A stretch of 64,000 nt of DNA from Sphingobacterium alkalisoli (lineage in GTDB: Bacteria; Bacteroidota; Bacteroidia; Sphingobacteriales; Sphingobacteriaceae): assembly GCF_005049105.1 (NCBI RefSeq), contig NZ_SUKA01000001.1, forward strand, positions 1,054,001-1,118,000, given 5' to 3'. The notes under the pieces were generated by a model. The model was not told the origin of the DNA. It ran no database searches and worked only from the letters and a program-made list of their open reading frames with translations. The stretch's first letter is position 1. Every line of letters begins with the position of its first letter. Position numbers and translations under genes: made by a program. Shown piece after piece: positions 62,600-64,000 of this stretch.

Positions 62600-64000
62600 T
62601 TGAAACAATACGATGCGATAGTAGTGGGTTCGGGACCCAACGGATTTGCCGCAGCAATTACGCTGCAGCAGCAAGGAATCAGTACGCTTTTGATCGAAGG
62701 TGCTGATTCTGTTGGTGGAGGAATGCGTACCAAAGAGCTGACAATCCCTGGGTTTAAGCATGATGTATGTTCTGCTATTCATCCAATGGCTCTAGCATCA
62801 CCTTTTTTTGCAACACTTCCGCTCGAACAGTTTGGGTTGCAGTTTACCTATGCCCCGTATCAAGCTGCACATCCATTGGACAATGGGGAAACCGCCTTTT
62901 TACATAAAGATATTTACGAAACGGCGGCCGACCTAGGCAGGGATGGAACAACTTATTTAAAACTAATTCAACCCATTGTTAACCGTTGGAAAACTTTGGC
63001 TCTTGATACAATGGGACCATTACGTTTTCCTAAAGATCCTGTATTCTTGGCCAAATTTGGGTTGAATGCCTTGCAGCCTGCAACATGGATTGCAAAGTGT
63101 TTCAAAACGGAGAAAGCAAAGGCACTTTGGGGAGGAATGGCGGCACACGGCATTCAACCCCTGTCTAATTTAACGACTTCGGCCATTGGTATCGTGTTAT
63201 CTGGTGTAGGACACAAATACGGCTGGCCTATACCTGTGGGTGGCTCACAATCCATAGCGAATGCCCTGGCCACTTATTTTCGATATTTAGGAGGTGAAAT
63301 ACAGACCGATTTTTGGTTAACCGATACGGCAGATTTGCCCGATCATAAGATTCTTATTTTGGATTTGACGCCACAACAGATATTGAAGATCAAAGGCTTA
63401 GATTTGCAGGAAAGCTATAAAAAGCAATTGAAACGTTACCGGCAGGGAATGGGGGTTTTCAAAATCGATTGGGCGCTTTCAGAACTCGTGCCATTTAAAG
63501 ATAAGCATTGTCAGCAGGCGTCTACTGTTCATTTAGGAAATACATTTGAAGAAATAGCTCGAAATGAGAAGCTTAGTCATGAGGGGAAGTTAGTGGATAA
63601 ACCTTTCGTATTATTTACGCAGCAGACTGCATTCGATAAAACTCGTGCACCCGAAGGGAAACATACCGGCTGGGCATATTGCCATGTACCAAACGGTTCA
63701 ACGGTTGACCGTACGGATGTCATTGAAAATCAGTTGGAACGCTTTGCTCCTGGATTTAAAGACACGATTATTGCGCGATCGACAATCAATACACGTCAAT
63801 TGGAAGAGTATAATCCCAATTATATAGGAGGTGACATCAATGGAGGAGTAATGGATATTTTGCAATTGTATACACGTCCGACCTGGAGCTTCACACCTTA
63901 TCGTACCTCCAATAAAAAAGTGTATATTTCCTCCTCAGCAACGCCTCCGGGAGGCGGAGTGCACGGGATGTGTGGATTCCATGCTGCGAAAACGGCATTA
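62600..64000 (+). CDS. phytoene-dehydrogenase-like FAD-dependent oxidoreductase (3' end cut)
   Basis: An open frame of 467 codons reaches the window end. It starts at a TTG (no ATG is available; the frame is blocked by a stop at 62564) with the dinucleotide fold KQYDAIVVGSGPNGFAAAIT, followed by GGGMRTKELTIPGFKHDVCS. The C-terminal GGGVHGMCGFHAAKTAL is the FAD-binding signature near the end of this family, so only some ten residues are missing. Relatives desaturate carotenoid precursors, but many, like this one outside a carotenoid cluster, have unknown substrates. It may work on a compound brought in by the adjacent TonB receptor. Confidence 0.88.
   Translation, partial: MKQYDAIVVGSGPNGFAAAITLQQQGISTLLIEGADSVGGGMRTKELTIPGFKHDVCSAIHPMALASPFFATLPLEQFGLQFTYAPYQAAHPLDNGETAFLHKDIYETAADLGRDGTTYLKLIQPIVNRWKTLALDTMGPLRFPKDPVFLAKFGLNALQPATWIAKCFKTEKAKALWGGMAAHGIQPLSNLTTSAIGIVLSGVGHKYGWPIPVGGSQSIANALATYFRYLGGEIQTDFWLTDTADLPDHKILILDLTPQQILKIKGLDLQESYKKQLKRYRQGMGVFKIDWALSELVPFKDKHCQQASTVHLGNTFEEIARNEKLSHEGKLVDKPFVLFTQQTAFDKTRAPEGKHTGWAYCHVPNGSTVDRTDVIENQLERFAPGFKDTIIARSTINTRQLEEYNPNYIGGDINGGVMDILQLYTRPTWSFTPYRTSNKKVYISSSATPPGGGVHGMCGFHAAKTAL

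Noticed and set aside
1..64000. CRISPR array, tRNA, rRNA, intact transposase or prophage genes
   Set aside because: None was seen; the repeats present are single inverted pairs rather than regularly spaced direct repeats, and no reading frame resembles a transposase or phage protein.

Overview
The window looks like chromosome of a free-living Bacteroidota, most likely family Sphingobacteriaceae (Sphingobacterium, Pedobacter or Olivibacter type). The signs are two SusC/SusD pairs, a hybrid two-component regulator, an ECF-sigma/FecR unit, lipoprotein signal peptides of the Bacteroidota kind, and promoters of the TTTG-N19/20-TAnnTTTG class. No rRNA, tRNA, CRISPR array or intact transposase gene was seen.

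Region 1 (1-34.5 kb) is a plant cell wall polysaccharide region. On the minus strand are a susC/susD pair and its hybrid two-component regulator. A pectin methylesterase and two carbohydrate esterases follow on the plus strand. Next come a DUF5107-TPR protein with a sugar MFS permease (minus), a divergent AraC regulator, a dienelactone hydrolase, a GH2 enzyme and a two-domain GH43 protein. A GH115 alpha-glucuronidase and a GH105 unsaturated rhamnogalacturonyl hydrolase lie further right. The set fits side-chain removal and oligomer breakdown of pectin and glucuronoxylan; no polysaccharide lyase is in the window. An Lrp-rocD-rocF arginine catabolism unit, nhaA and a small membrane-protein pair interrupt it.

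Region 2 (34.6-37.3 kb) holds a TauE/SafE-type permease and a convergent arsR-SRPBCC-DoxX-DUF4256 operon with a clear promoter and operator. Region 3 (37.4-49.7 kb) is an ECF sigma factor, FecR anti-sigma, SusC with STN domain, SusD, DUF4843, PKD-like lipoprotein, TlpA-type thioredoxin and alpha/beta hydrolase operon: a cell-surface signalling and uptake system without any glycosidase.

Region 4 (49.7-59.3 kb) has an Fsr-like MFS exporter, a 2-oxoglutarate/Fe(II) oxygenase, a 0.5 kb non-coding repeat-like element, and a MarR-led fatty acid beta-oxidation operon of fadN-fadA-fadE type. Two small inverted-repeat islands sit between the fad genes; one carries an S23 four-helix-bundle gene and the other is empty.

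Region 5 (59.3-64 kb) is a TonB-dependent receptor with a long leader that encodes a 32-residue peptide ending in Cys-Cys, followed by a phytoene-dehydrogenase-like FAD oxidoreductase cut by the window end. The leader, a partial copy of it before the oxidoreductase, the paired islands in the fad operon, and a decayed 3' end of a second CE7 esterase gene are the least expected features.
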